DNA from: Nocardioides sp. TF02-7
Lineage (GTDB): Bacteria; Actinomycetota; Actinomycetes; Propionibacteriales; Nocardioidaceae
Assembly (NCBI RefSeq): GCF_022437945.1
Contig: NZ_CP092535.1
Span: forward strand, 1,922,001 to 1,986,000
Direction: 5' to 3'
Length of the DNA stretch: 64,000 nt
The first letter of the stretch is position 1; each line of letters starts with the position of its first letter. The translations under genes and the position numbers were made by a program. The notes under the pieces were generated by a model. It was not told the origin of the DNA, did not search any database, and saw only the letters and a list, made by a program, of their open reading frames with translations. Below are positions 17,424 through 31,469 of this stretch, piece by piece.

Positions 17424-17518
17424 GTGACACCTCCTGTTCACCTGGTGTTCACCATCCTAGCAACGAGGCGGCCGGCCAGACCGGCCGCGCGGGGCGCCGT
17501 GGAGCCATCAGTGATCAT

Positions 17519-17542
17519 TTCCTGCCCGATTCCGGGCAGGAA
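17519..17542. promoter_or_regulatory. 24-bp inverted repeat upstream of small gene
   Basis: TTCCTGCCC and GGGCAGGAA are perfect 9-bp arms around GATTCC. The site ends 37 bases before the GTG of the 87-residue protein. It is probably an operator; the protein that binds it is unknown. Confidence 0.55.
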
Positions 17543-17579
17543 CTTGCGAAAGGCCCCTCCCTGGCCGGATCATCTTCGG

Positions 17580-17843
17580 GTGGCCGTCGACCCCCGACTC
17601 CTCCACCACGTGGTGGCCAGCACCGGCCTCGGCGTGGCGGAGGCGGCACGGGTGGTCGAGGACGTGCTGGCCTTCCACCACGAGTCGGTCGAGGCCTACG
17701 TACGCCGGCGCCACGCCGAGCTCAAGGCGCGTGGCGCCAGGAACGCCGAGATCTTCGGGGTCCTGAGCAGGGAGCTGTCCGGCCGCCTGGTCGCCGCTCC
17801 CGAGCTCTCCGAGCGCCAGCTGCGCCGGATCGTCTACGGCTGA
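17580..17843 (+). CDS. small protein of 87 residues, unknown
   Basis: Mostly helical protein. The N-terminus VDPRLLHHVVASTGLGVAEA is followed by charged helices (ESVEAYVRRRHAELKARG) and a C-terminal ELSERQLRRIVYG. The pattern resembles small DNA-binding or adaptor proteins, but I recognise no family. The GTG at 17580 is the first good start in frame. It lies 35 bases upstream of glmS and could be co-transcribed with it. Confidence 0.65.
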   Translation: MAVDPRLLHHVVASTGLGVAEAARVVEDVLAFHHESVEAYVRRRHAELKARGARNAEIFGVLSRELSGRLVAAPELSERQLRRIVYG

Positions 17844-17878
17844 CCCGGCCCCCACCCGTCCCTCCGAAAGGAACCCCC

Positions 17879-19708
17879 ATGTGCGGAATCGTCGGCTACC
17901 TCGGCACCCAGCGTGCTGCCCCGCTCCTCCTCGAGGGCCTCGGCCGGCTCGAGCACCGCGGCTACGACTCCGCCGGGGTCGCCGTGCTCGCCGGGACCGG
18001 CATCCGGGTGGCCAAGCGCGCGGGCCGGGTCCGCGACCTCGCCGACGGGCTGCCCCGGCGGTTCGCCGGCAAGGTCGGGATCGGCCACACCCGGTGGGCG
18101 ACCCACGGCCCGGCCAACGACGTCAACGCCCACCCCCACACCGACGCCAAGGGCCTGGTCGCCGTCGTCCACAACGGGATCATCGACAACGCGGCGGCGC
18201 TGCGCGACGAGCTCGCGGACACGGGCGTCGACCTCGCCTCCGACACCGACACCGAGGTGCTCGCCCACCTGGTCGCCGCCTCGGAGGCCGAGACCCTCGA
18301 GGCCAAGGTGGCGGAGGCGCTGGGCAGGGTCGAGGGCACGTACGGCGTCGCGGTCCTGCACGTCGACTTCCCCGACCGGCTGGTCGTGGCGCGCAACGGA
18401 AGCCCGCTGATCATCGGCGTCGGCGACAAGGAGATGCACGTCGCCTCCGACCTCGCGGCGCTGGTCCGCTACACCACCACGGTCGCGCACCTCGACGACG
18501 GCGAAATGGCCACCCTGACGCCGACCGGGTTCACGACCTACCGGATCGGCGCCGGCGGGATCGCCGCGACCGACCGGCGGGCGGCCCCGGTCGACATCGA
18601 CCCGGAGGCCTACGACGCCGGCGAGCACGCGTCGTACATGCACAAGGAGATCGCGGAGCAGCCGGCCGCTGCCGAGCGGGTGCTCCGCGGACGGCTCGAC
18701 GAGCGCTTCGGCACCAGCCACCTCGGCGGCCTCAACCTCGACGCCCGCGAGCTGCGGGCGATCCGGCGGGTGAAGATCCTCGGCTGCGGGTCGGCCTACT
18801 ACGTCGGCCAGATGGGCGCGATGCTGGTCGAGGAGCTGGCGCGGGTGCCGGCGGACGCCGAGGCGGCCTCGGAGTTCCGCTACCGCAACCCGATCATCGA
18901 GCCGGACACCCTCTACGTCGCCGTCAGCCAGTCCGGCGAGACGGTCGACACCCTGCTCGCCGTGCAGGAGATCCGCCGCAAGGGCGGTCGGGTGATCGGG
19001 CTGGTCAACGTCGTGGGGTCGGCGATCGCCCGGGAGGTCGACGGCGGCATCTACCTGCACGCGGGCCCGGAGGTCGCGGTGGCGTCGACGAAGGCGCTGA
19101 CGAACATGTTCCTCGGGTTCGCGATGCTCGCGCTGCAGCTCGGCCGCGTGCGGGACCTCTCGATCGCCGACGGGCGGCGGCTGATCGCCGGCCTGGAGGC
19201 CCTGCCGCGCCAGATCGAGGAGGTGCTGGCCGGCGAGGAGCGCCTCGAGGCGCTCGCGCGCAAGCTGGCCGACGCGCCGAGCCTGTTCTTCGTCGGCCGC
19301 GTCCGCGGCTTCCCGGTCGCCCGGGAGGGCGCTCAGAAGTTCAAGGAGATCAGCTACCGCCACGCCGAGGCCTACCAGACCTCCGAGCTCAAGCACGGCC
19401 CGCTGGCGCTCATCAGCCCCGACGTGCCGACCGTGGCGATCGTCCCCGGCGACGAGCTGGTCGAGCGCAACGTCGGCGCGCTGCACGAGATCGCCGCCCG
19501 CGGCGGCCCGCTGGTCGTCGTCACCCACGAGGACGTCGCGATGCGCGGGCTCGAGTGCGACCGCGTGGTCGTTCCGCGCTCCGAGCGGGAGCTCGACCCG
19601 ATCCTGCTCACCGTGCCGCTCCAGCTGCTGGCCTACCACGCGGCCCTGCACCTGGGCCACGACATCGACAAGCCGCGCAACCTGGCGAAGTCGGTGACGG
19701 TCGAATAG
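17879..19708 (+). CDS. glmS: glutamine-fructose-6-phosphate aminotransferase
   Basis: Full-length enzyme of 609 residues that makes glucosamine-6-phosphate from fructose-6-phosphate and glutamine, the first step towards UDP-GlcNAc and peptidoglycan. The catalytic Cys2 opens the N-terminal glutaminase domain (CGIVGYLG, with HTRWATHG and LEHRGYDSAG). Two SIS sugar-binding domains follow (ILGCGSAYYVGQ, AVSQSGETVDT, FFVGRVRGFPVA). It ends with the conserved C-terminal NLAKSVTVE. RBS GAAAGGAA. No frameshift. No sign of a glmS ribozyme, as expected in actinobacteria. Confidence 0.97.
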   Translation: MCGIVGYLGTQRAAPLLLEGLGRLEHRGYDSAGVAVLAGTGIRVAKRAGRVRDLADGLPRRFAGKVGIGHTRWATHGPANDVNAHPHTDAKGLVAVVHNGIIDNAAALRDELADTGVDLASDTDTEVLAHLVAASEAETLEAKVAEALGRVEGTYGVAVLHVDFPDRLVVARNGSPLIIGVGDKEMHVASDLAALVRYTTTVAHLDDGEMATLTPTGFTTYRIGAGGIAATDRRAAPVDIDPEAYDAGEHASYMHKEIAEQPAAAERVLRGRLDERFGTSHLGGLNLDARELRAIRRVKILGCGSAYYVGQMGAMLVEELARVPADAEAASEFRYRNPIIEPDTLYVAVSQSGETVDTLLAVQEIRRKGGRVIGLVNVVGSAIAREVDGGIYLHAGPEVAVASTKALTNMFLGFAMLALQLGRVRDLSIADGRRLIAGLEALPRQIEEVLAGEERLEALARKLADAPSLFFVGRVRGFPVAREGAQKFKEISYRHAEAYQTSELKHGPLALISPDVPTVAIVPGDELVERNVGALHEIAARGGPLVVVTHEDVAMRGLECDRVVVPRSERELDPILLTVPLQLLAYHAALHLGHDIDKPRNLAKSVTVE

Positions 19709-19727
19709 GCCCTTGCGGGCCGCCCCG

Positions 19728-19733
19728 TAGGTT
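19728..19733 (+). promoter_or_regulatory. -10 element of leaderless MMPL gene
   Basis: TAGGTT lies exactly six bases before the ATG at 19740, with no Shine-Dalgarno sequence. Confidence 0.5.
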
Positions 19734-19739
19734 ACGGGG

Positions 19740-23589
<3,850 letters not shown>

Positions 23590-23598
23590 CAGGCCCCG

Positions 23599-24248
23599 GT
23601 GCCACGGACGAGCGGCCCGGCCGGCGCGCGGCCGGGCGGCCGGCGCCGCGGGCTCGCGGCCCTGGGGGCGCTGGTGGTCCTGGGCGCGGCGGCCGCCTGT
23701 ACGCCGACCGCCGACCCGGTCGCGGAGCCGGACCCCGCCGCGACCACCGCCGGCCCGTCGACCGCCGGCCCGTCGACCGACGGCCCGGAGCGGACGGCGT
23801 CCCCCGCGCGCCGAGCGCACCGAGCGTGGCGGCGCCCGGTTCGAGGTCCCGGACGCGGTCATCCTCGAGCAGCTGCGCCGTGCCGCCGAGCGGATCGCCC
23901 GCGACTACACCGCCCCCGCCATCGCCCCCGCCGGCCGACATCGACCCGGAGACCAACCGCGGCCTCGGCTACCGGCTGATGCTGCAGTTCGGGTTCGCCG
24001 AGGCGCAGTGGCGCTACCTCGACGCCCTCTGGCACCGGGAGTCGGGCTGGAACCACCTGGCCGAGAACCCCAGCTCGGGCGCCTACGGCATCCCGCAGTC
24101 GCTGCCGGCGAGCAAGATGGCCGTCGTCGGGCCGGACTGGCGCACCAACCCCGAGACCCAGATCCGGTGGGGGCTGGCCTACATCGCCGCGCGGTACGGC
24201 ACGCCCGAGCAGGCGTGGGCGCACTCCGAGCGCACCGGCTGGTACTAG
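23599..24248 (+). CDS. lysozyme/transglycosylase-like lipoprotein (two frameshifts)
   Basis: Exported protein of about 215 residues. The N-terminus has a basic and hydrophobic signal ending in a lipobox-like GAAAAC. A Pro/Thr-rich linker leads to a C-terminal lysozyme-like domain with catalytic Glu in WHRESGWNHLAENPSSGAYG and IRWGLAYIAARYGTPEQAW, similar to SLT/aggregation-promoting-factor domains. It would cut or bind peptidoglycan. Extra C residues at 23801-23805 and 23924-23928 break the frame; with both corrected the linker and domain are continuous. Start GTG 23599. Confidence 0.78.
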
Positions 24249-24270
24249 CGGAGCGGTCAGGGGGCGTCGA

Positions 24271-24884
24271 TCAGGCGGGGTCGGGCTGCTCCGCCGCGGC
24301 GCCCTGGTGCACGTCGACGTGCAGCCACCGGGCGAACCGGTCGACCAGCGGCCCCAGCAGCACGATCACGGCGACCGTGCCGACGCCGATCGTGCCGCCG
24401 AGCGCCCAGCCGAGCAGCGCACCGCCGCCCTGGACCAGGCCGTAGCCCCAGCGGAACGGCACCGGCGGGTCCCAGGCGAGCGCGGCGCCCTCGGCGGGGC
24501 CGGCGCCGGTGCGGCTGCCGAGGTAGGCGGCGATCCCGAGCGCGATCACCGGGAACGCGGCGACCAGGCAGCCGATGCGCACCGGCCAGGCGTCGGGGGA
24601 GCCGACCACCGCCAGCACGACGGACACGGTGACGCCCACGAGGCCGACCTGCACGACGGTGCCGACGCCGGGGCGCACCTTCCGGGCCGCGGCCAGCGCG
24701 ACGAACAGGACGCCGATCGCCAGGTTGGCGATCCAGAACCCAGGCCGAGCGCGATGGAGACCCCGTTGACGAGGGTGGAGTAGCCGTCGGAGCCGAGGTC
24801 GGCAGCCAGCAGCAGGCCCACGCCGGTGCCGAGGACGACGCAGCCGCCGAGGAGCAGGACGGTGCGCCGGAGCGGTGTGGCCAC
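24271..24884 (-). CDS. YczE-like membrane protein (frameshift)
   Basis: About 204 residues with five or six hydrophobic helices (for example LLLGGCVVLGTGVGLLLAAD and GYGLVQGGGALLGWALGGT), the pattern of YczE/YitT-related membrane proteins. One base is missing near 24738 (GGGTTCTGG where GGGTTTCTGG is expected); corrected, it continues FWIANLAIGVLFVALAAARK. Function unknown. Start GTG 24884. Confidence 0.7.
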
Positions 24885-24937
24885 CCGGTCAGCCTGTCAG
24901 GCGCGCCCAACCGGGCGCCGACGTGCCGGGGCGGGGG

Positions 24938-25856
24938 TCAGCCGGCGCTGACGGAGTCGTGGATGACGGTGGCGCCGGCGACCAGCCCGCTCGCGGCGGC
25001 GGTGAGCACCGAGGAGAGCGGCATCTGGAGCCCGGGACCCTGCGACATGTCGCCGGCGGCGTAGACGCCGGGCAGGTTGGTGCGGCCCATCCCGTCGACC
25101 GCGACGGCGCCGGACTCGGCCATCTCGAGCTCCAGCTGCTCGGCGAACGGCGTCGCCTGCTGCCACGTCGGCGCGACGAACAGCCCGCCGAGATCGAGGG
25201 TGTCGCCGCCCTCCAGGGTGAGGTCGAGGCCGAGCGAGCTGCGGCCCACCGCCCGCACCGGCTCGGTGCGCACGGCGACGTCGAGCCGGTCGAGCTGCTT
25301 GGTCAGGTCGTCGTCGAGGTCCTCGCCGCCGGTGAGGACGGTGACCGCCGAGGCGATCGGCCCGACCATCCCGGCGAGCATCGCCGCGTGCGGCCCGGCC
25401 CCGAGGATCGCGACGGGCGTCCCCGAGAACTCGAACCCGTGGCAGAACGGGCAGTGGGCGACCACGTCGCCGAAGAGCGGCTCCAGGCCGGGGACCTCGG
25501 GCAGCGTGTCGACCACCCCCGGTGGCGAGGACCACACGGGCGGCCCGCGCGCGCGTGCCGTCGGCGAAGGTGAGCGTGAACCCGCCGACCTCGCCCTCGA
25601 CCCGGGTGACCTCCCGGTCGGCCAGCTCGACGGTGTCGTAGCGCTCGAGGTCGCGGCGGGCCGCGTCGCGGAGCTCGGCGGGCGCGGCGCCGTCGTGCCC
25701 GAGGAAGTTGTGCATGTGGCCGGCGCGGTCGTTGCGGTAGCGGTCGGTGCCGAGCACCAGCACCGACCGGCGCATCCGGCCGATCGTCAGTGCCGCCTGG
25801 AGCCCGGCCGACCCGGCGCCGACCACGGCGGCGTCGTAGATCTCGTCTGTGTCCAT
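24938..25856 (-). CDS. thioredoxin-reductase-like FAD/NAD(P) oxidoreductase (frameshift)
   Basis: Flavoprotein of about 305 residues. The FAD motif GAGSAGLQAA is at the N-terminus, with the NAD(P) motif ILGAGPHAAML in the middle and the second FAD motif GVYAAGDMS near the C-terminus. The active-site segment reads HCPFCHGFE, resembling the CxxC of thioredoxin reductases. An extra G near 25518 splits the gene. It diverges from a MerR regulator across a MerR-type operator, so it is probably part of a redox or electrophile response. No thioredoxin gene adjoins. Confidence 0.85.
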
Positions 25857-25871
25857 GCCTCGAGTGTGCGC

Positions 25872-25889
25872 CTTCAGGTTGACCTGAAG
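25872..25889. promoter_or_regulatory. MerR-type operator
   Basis: CTTCAGGTTGACCTGAAG has perfect 8-bp arms around TG, the form recognised by SoxR-like MerR activators. It lies 16 bases upstream of the flavoprotein start and 26 before the merR start. Confidence 0.7.
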
Positions 25890-25902
25890 TCAAGCGGTGT
25901 GA

Positions 25903-25920
25903 GTTCATGTCGACATGAAC
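25903..25920. promoter_or_regulatory. 18-bp perfect palindrome over merR start codon
   Basis: GTTCATGTCGACATGAAC includes the ATG at 25915. It may be a second binding site that represses the regulator's own expression. Confidence 0.4.
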
Positions 25921-26391
25921 ACGCACACAGCGGTGCGGTGGAGCGTCGGCGAGCTCGGCGAGCGGTTCGGCCTGGCGACCCACGTGCTCCGGCACTGGGA
26001 GGACGTCGGGCTGCTCACGCCCGAGCGCGACCCGGCGGGCCGGCGGGTCTACTCCGAGCCGGACGTCTACCGCGTGGCGGTCATCGTGTCGAGCAAGGCG
26101 GCGGGCATGAGCCTCGACCAGATCCGGGCGCTGCTCGACGCCGAGGCCGACGGCCGGCGCGACATCCTGCGCGAGCACCTCACCGACCTCGAGGCGCGGA
26201 TGGCCGAGATGGAGCGCTCCCGCCACCTCACCGAGCACGCCCTCGAGTGCCGGGCGCACGACATCGCCAACTGCCCCAACTTCCGCTCCCACGTCGCCGA
26301 CGTCGTCGCCGGGACCCGGCGCGCCTTCGCCGCGCCGGACCGACCGGCGGTCGGCGCGCACCCTGGCCACGAGGCGCCCGCCTCTGCTTGA
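25915..26391 (+). CDS. MerR-family regulator
   Basis: Regulator of 158 residues. The N-terminal winged helix (WSVGELGERFGLATHVLRHWEDVGLL) is followed by a coiled coil and a short C-terminal region with two Cys (HALECRAHDIANCPNFRS). The Cys pair might sense metal or redox state. It is divergent from the flavoprotein with a MerR operator between, so that gene is the likely target. Confidence 0.88.
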   Translation: MNTHTAVRWSVGELGERFGLATHVLRHWEDVGLLTPERDPAGRRVYSEPDVYRVAVIVSSKAAGMSLDQIRALLDAEADGRRDILREHLTDLEARMAEMERSRHLTEHALECRAHDIANCPNFRSHVADVVAGTRRAFAAPDRPAVGAHPGHEAPASA

Positions 26392-26433
26392 GTGACCTGC
26401 GTCACGACCGATCACTCGGGAAAGGTCGCCCGC

Positions 26434-27252
26434 ATGTCCCTCCCTCCGACCGCGCCGCGCCGGGCCGGGTCGCTCGTCGCCACCCTGCTCCTCGCCGTCC
26501 TCCTGCCGTTCGCGCCGCAGGCTTCCGCGCACGCCGCGGACGCGTCGTACGTCGCGCTCGGCGACTCCTACGCCTCCGGCGTCGGCACCCGCAGCTACCT
26601 CGCCGACGGCAGCGGCTGCAAGCGCTCGGCGCACGCCTACCCCTCGCTCGTCGCGGCGCAGCGCGGCTACGAGCTCAGCTTCCAGGCCTGCTCCGGCGCG
26701 ACCGTCGCGAGCGTCACCAGCGGTCAGCTCGCCGCGCTCACGGCGGCGACCGACTACGTGACGGTCTCGGTGGGCGGCAACGACGCCGGCTTCACCGACG
26801 TGATCGTCGAGTGCGCGCTCCCGGGGTGGATGTCGAGCTGCAACCGGGCGGTCGACCGGGCGCAGGCGTTCATCACCGGAACGCTGCCGGGCCGGCTGTC
26901 CACGCTGTACGCCGCGATCCGGTCCCGCGCGCCCGGCGCGGTGGTCGTGGTGACCGGCTACCCGCGGCTGTTCATGGGCGAGGACTGCAACGCGGGCACC
27001 TTCTTCTCGCCCGCCGAGCAGAGCCGTCTCAACGCGACCGCCGACCTTCTCAACGCCCGGCTGGCGGCGGCCGCGGCGGCGCGAGGGTTCCGGTTCGCCG
27101 ACCCGACCGGCCGCTTCGCCGGCCACGCGGTGTGCGACGACGTCGAGTGGGTCAACGGCCTGTCCAACCCGGTCGCCGAGAGCTATCACCCCAACCGGGC
27201 CGGCCAGTCCTCCGGCTACACGCCGCTGGTGAGCCCGCTGCTCGCCCCGTGA
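26434..27252 (+). CDS. secreted SGNH/GDSL esterase
   Basis: Secreted hydrolase of 272 residues. The signal peptide ends near SAHAADA. Block I is YVALGDSYASGVG (nucleophile Ser), block III is VGGNDAGF and block V has the catalytic His in SYHPNRAGQ. Six mature Cys suggest three disulfides, as in Streptomyces SGNH esterases and lipases. The start at ATG 26434 gives a clean signal peptide. It acts outside the cell on esters of unknown type. Confidence 0.92.
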   Translation: MSLPPTAPRRAGSLVATLLLAVLLPFAPQASAHAADASYVALGDSYASGVGTRSYLADGSGCKRSAHAYPSLVAAQRGYELSFQACSGATVASVTSGQLAALTAATDYVTVSVGGNDAGFTDVIVECALPGWMSSCNRAVDRAQAFITGTLPGRLSTLYAAIRSRAPGAVVVVTGYPRLFMGEDCNAGTFFSPAEQSRLNATADLLNARLAAAAAARGFRFADPTGRFAGHAVCDDVEWVNGLSNPVAESYHPNRAGQSSGYTPLVSPLLAP

Positions 27253-27256
27253 CCGG

Positions 27257-28551
27257 TCACCGCACCGGCCGGTAGACGAGGATCCGCCCGTCGGCGGGCC
27301 GGCCCTGCCCGTCGACGACCGCGAGGTCGTAGGTGTCGCCCGGCCACAGCACGCCGTGGAGGCTCACGCCGCCCTCCTGCCCGGCGCCGGGTTCGACCGG
27401 CCCGTCGGTCGGGTCGACCTCGAGCCAGGCGGGGCCCTCGCCCCTGCGGGTGGCGACCCCGACCAGGACCGGCAGGTCGTCGTCGACCCGCAGCTGCCGG
27501 CCGGCCACCCGGTCGAGCTCCCACAGCCGGCCGGCGGCCTCGGTGGTGCGGTCGACCCGGGTGCCACGGACCTCCGGGCCGGCGGGCGACCGGTAGGCGG
27601 CGACCCCGAGGACCACGTCCTCGACCGGCACCACCTCGTCGGAAAAACTTCGCCGCCGGTCGTGTAGATCCGCACCTGGTGGGTCTCGTCGCCGACCCGC
27701 TCCGGCCAGCCGAACAGGTCGCCCCCGAAGGCGTCCTCGGCGAGCCCGGCGGCCGGGTCGTCGCAGCGACCGCTCGACACGACCTCGCCGTCGAGCTCGA
27801 GAGCCGTGAACACGCGGTGGCCGTTGCTGTCGCAGTGCTGCGCGAAGGTGATCTCGGAGAGCGGCCCGTCGACGGTGAACGTCGCCGCACCGGTCGCCGG
27901 GTCGACGAACGCGCCGCCCACGAGGTCGGCGTCGCCGACGCGCTCGCGGAACACCACGCCGTCCGAGGCGAGCCCGGCAGGCAGCTCGTCGGTGCGCTCG
28001 TAGAGCGCGACCCCGACGACGGTGTCCTCCGAGCCGCCGTCGACGCGCACGGAGAGCCGGCCGGGCTCGGTCCAGACAGGGACGGGGAGCTCGACCCGGC
28101 TCGGGCCGACCACCCGGGTGATCAGCTCGCCGTCGACGTCGAGGAGCGACGCGGTCCCGCCCGCCGGGAGGTCGTCGGCGGCGAGCACGGCGACCCGGCG
28201 CCGGTCGGCCGCGTCGACCTCGAGCGCGAGCCGCTCGTCTCCCGGCCGGCTCTGGACGCTGGTGGCGAAGCGGTAGTCGAAGCCCAGCACCTCGACGTCC
28301 CCCGGCAGCCGGTGCCCGGCGACGAGGGGCCGCTCGTCGCGCTCCCCGCCCGGTCCGTCGGCCAGCTGCGGCACGACGCCGAACGCGACGACGGCGGCCA
28401 GCGCCGCGGCCCCGACGGCACCGGCCCGGCGGCGGCGCCGGATGCCGCGGACCCGCTGGTGGACCGCGGCGCCGCGCGCCGGGTCGGTGTGGGTGTCGAC
28501 GCTCGCGGCGTCGGCCGCGAGCGCGGCTCGCAGGTCGTCGATGGTGCTCAT
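27257..28551 (-). CDS. membrane-anchored partner of SigE-type sigma factor (frameshift)
   Basis: About 431 residues. A short cytoplasmic N-terminus rich in Arg is followed by one transmembrane helix (about 40-60, GAVGAAALAAVVAFGVVPQL) and a large external beta-rich region with repeated segments. Its ATG overlaps the sigma gene stop (ATGA), so it is probably an anti-sigma or a signal-sensing partner; there is no zinc motif. A missing base in a T run near 27645 breaks the frame. No family is recognised for the external part. Confidence 0.65.
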
Positions 28552-29081
28552 CGCAGCTCTCCCGTCTGCTCCTCGGCCAGCGCGGGGTCGATCCGCAGCT
28601 TGGCCAGGGCCTTGCTCAGCTGGCTCTTGACCGTGCCGCGGGAGCAGCCCAGCAGCTCCGCGGTCTCGGCCTCGGACAGGTCCTCGAAGTAGCGGAGGAC
28701 CACGACCGCGCGCTGCCGGCGCGGCAGCCGTCCGACCGCCTCCGACAGGTCGTGCCGCAGGCCCGCCGAGTCGGTGCTGTCGGCGGCGGCGGGCTCGGGC
28801 AGCTCGTCGGTCGGCCGTTCGCCGTTCCACCGTCGCCGCCACCAGCTCGCGTAGGTGTTGACGAGGATCTTGCGGACGTAGGCCTCCGGCTGCCCGTCGA
28901 CCCGGCTCCAGGCGAACCAGGCCTTGCTCAGGGCCGTCTGCAGGAGGTCCTCGGCGAGCCCGTGGTCACGCGTGAGGAGGTACGCCGTGCGGAGCAGGGC
29001 CTGCGAGCGGGCGGCGACGAAGTCGTCGAAGTCGACGCGGGCGTCCACGGGCCCTCCTCGAACCGGTGCGATGGCGGTCAT
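28548..29081 (-). CDS. SigE-family ECF sigma factor
   Basis: Sigma factor of 177 residues of the actinobacterial SigE-like group. The sigma2 region contains ALLRTAYLLTRDHGLAEDLL, and sigma4 contains LPRRQRAVVVLRYFEDLSEA with the recognition helix GCSRGTVKSQLSKAL. It is translationally coupled to the membrane protein downstream, its probable regulator. Confidence 0.88.
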   Translation of the reverse strand: MTAIAPVRGGPVDARVDFDDFVAARSQALLRTAYLLTRDHGLAEDLLQTALSKAWFAWSRVDGQPEAYVRKILVNTYASWWRRRWNGERPTDELPEPAAADSTDSAGLRHDLSEAVGRLPRRQRAVVVLRYFEDLSEAETAELLGCSRGTVKSQLSKALAKLRIDPALAEEQTGELR

Positions 29082-29221
29082 GCTCGTCCTGACCGGGCGG
29101 GCTCCCGGATCGGTTGCCCCGCCGGACCGGGTTTCTTCCGAGGCCCAGCCTCCCAGGGGCGCGGCCGCCTCCCGGCGGGCGGCTCCGGCCGGAGGCCGCG
29201 AGGTGGGTCGGGGGCGGCTGG

Positions 29222-29227
29222 TAGAAC
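29222..29227 (+). promoter_or_regulatory. -10 element of leaderless PBP gene
   Basis: TAGAAC lies six bases before the ATG at 29234. Confidence 0.45.
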
Positions 29228-29233
29228 CGACGC

Positions 29234-31174
29234 ATGCGGCGGATCTCGGTGGCTGTCCTGGCGCTCGCGGTCGTCCTGGCCGGGTGCAGCGACGACGACG
29301 GCTCGCCGGACGCCGGCGGGGCCGGGGCCGGCGGGGCCGAGGTGGCCGAGCTCGCCGACCGGCTCGCGGCCGCGCTCGAGGCGGGCGCCGGCACCGCGCC
29401 CGACGCCGGTCCGCTCGCCGAGCTGGCCTACCTCGACGAGGACCCGGCGGCGGTCGCGGACGCCTACACCGACGTCGTGGCCGGGATGGACGGCCTCGAG
29501 CCGACGGTCGTCGCCGGCGACGTCGAGGAGGACGGCGGGCGCTACACCGCCCCGCTGCAGTGGTCGTGGCCCGTCGGTGCGGGCGACGCGCCCGGGGCCA
29601 CCTGGACCTACGAGGCGACGGCCGAGCTGGTGCGGCGCGACGACGACTGGCAGGTCGTGTGGCAGCGGTCGGTGGTGGAGCCGAGCCTCGCGGACGACGA
29701 GGTGCTCGACGCGACCACGCTCCCCGCCCGCCGCGGCGACGTGACCGGGGCGGACGGCGAGGTGCTGGTCACCGAGCGCCCCGTCGTGCGGATCGGGATC
29801 GACCGGGTGCGGGTGCCGGCCGGCCGGGCCGCCCGGGCCGCCGACGAGCTGGCGCGGCTGGTCGGCGTCGACGTGGCGCCGTACGTCCGGGCCGTGCGGG
29901 CGGCCGGCGACCGGGCCTTCGTCGAGGCGATCACGTTCCGCAAGGGCGAGGTGCCGCGCGGGGTGCTCGCGGGCATCGACGGCATCGAGGGCGCGCTCGC
30001 CTACGCCGACGAGATGGCGCTGGCGCCGACCAGGGAGTTCGCGGCGCCGCTCCTGGGCCGGGTCGGGCCGGTGACCGCGGAGATGGTCGAGGAGCAGCCC
30101 GACCGCTACCAGGTGGGCGACGTCGCCGGGGTCTCCGGTCTCCAGGCCCGGTACGACGAGCAGCTGGGCGGCACGCCCGGCCGGCTGGTCGAGGCGGTCG
30201 CCGAGGACGAGCCGGAGCAGCGCGAGCTGTTCCGCGTCGACCCGGTCGACGGCGAGCCGCTCGCCCTCACCCTCGACGCCCGGCTCCAGGCCGAGGCCGA
30301 GCGGGTGCTCGCCGACGTCGGTCCCGCCAGCGCGCTGGTCGCCCTCCGGCCGAGCGACGGCGCGGTCCTCGCCGCGGCCAACGGGCCGGGCACCGGCGGT
30401 CTCAACCACGCGACGTTCGGCCAATTCCCCCACCCGGCTCGACGTTCAAGATCGTCAGCACGCTCGCGCTGCTGCGGGCCGGGCTGACGCCCGACTCCAC
30501 CGTCACCTGCCCGCCGACCCTCGTCGTCGACGGCAAGGAGTTCGGCAACTACTCCGACTACCCGTCCTCGGCGCTGGGACGGATCCCGCTGCGCACGGCC
30601 GTCGCGCAGTCGTGCAACACCGCCTTCATCTCCGAGCGCGACCGCGTCGACGGCGACGACCTGGCCGACGCCGCGGCCAGCCTCGGCCTCGGCGTCGACC
30701 ACGACCTCGGCTTCCCGGCGTACTTCGGGAGCGTGGAGCCGCCGAGCACCGAGACCGGCGCCGCGGCCGACCTGATCGGGCAGGGCACCGTGCTGGCGTC
30801 ACCGATGGCGATGGCCGCGGTGGTCGCCTCGGTGCAGCAGGGTGGGCTGGTCGTGCCGCGGCTCGTCGAGCAGGTCGACGTCGCCGACCACGACCACACG
30901 CCGCTGACCGACGAGGAGGCCGAGCAGCTGCGCGCGATGCTGCGGCAGGTCGTCACCGAGGCCAGCGGCCGCGGCCTCGCCGACGTGCCGGGTGCGCCGG
31001 TGGTCGCCAAGACCGGCACCGCGGAGTTCGAGGGGGAGCGCGGCGTCGAGACCCACGCCTGGATGGTGGCCGCGCAGGGCGATCTCGCGGTGGCGGCGTT
31101 CGTGGAGGTCGGCGCCTCCGGCTCCCCGGACCGCCGGGCCGCTGGTCGAGGCCTTCCTGCGGGCCGCCCGCTGA
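29234..31174 (+). CDS. penicillin-binding protein, lipoprotein with NTF2-like domain
   Basis: Peptidoglycan transpeptidase of about 646 residues. The signal ends in the lipobox LAGC, so it is anchored by lipid. An NTF2-like (MecA N-terminal type) domain spans about residues 35-150, a dimerisation region follows, then the transpeptidase domain with SxxK at STFK (30439), SxN at SCN and KTG at KTGTAEF. One C is missing at 30427-30431 and a base is gained near 31135; with both corrected it ends PLVEAFLRAAR. Leaderless start. Confidence 0.88.
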
Positions 31175-31272
31175 CCCGCCGGCCGCGGGTCTCCGCCGCT
31201 GCCCGGGTCTCCGGGACCGGACCGGACGGCTCGGGGGGTCTGCCGCCCGGCCCGGCGTCACCGAAAATAAGG

Positions 31273-31309
31273 CGGGCCCCGCGCTGCATGGGGTCAACGA
31301 CGGGGCCCG
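31273..31309 (+). terminator. hairpin terminator after PBP gene
   Basis: CGGGCCCCG at 31273-31281 pairs with CGGGGCCCG at 31301-31309. It lies about 100 bases past the PBP stop and before the next leaderless promoter. There is no T run, as is usual in high-GC actinobacteria. Confidence 0.5.
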
Positions 31310-31457
31310 GTCGTCTTCACGAGATGCTCCCTCCGAAGTACGACGCCCCCAACTCTAGCGCGCGGCCGGCGGCGGGGAAGGGGAGCGGGTCGACTTCGTT
31401 CGTCGGAAAAGTGTGGTTCGACCCGCTCCGGACGGCGACGCCGGTCGGGACCGGTGC

Positions 31458-31463
31458 CACAGT
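31458..31463 (+). promoter_or_regulatory. -10 element of leaderless aldehyde dehydrogenase gene
   Basis: CACAGT lies six bases before the ATG at 31470; it is a weaker match to TANNNT. Confidence 0.35.
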
Positions 31464-31469
31464 GGTGCC

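Noticed and set aside
25903..25920. GTTCATGTCGACATGAAC as a further KdgR-like operator
   Set aside because: The GTTCA and TGAAC arms are 8 bases apart, not 6, and the site overlaps the merR start; more likely a MerR-linked site.
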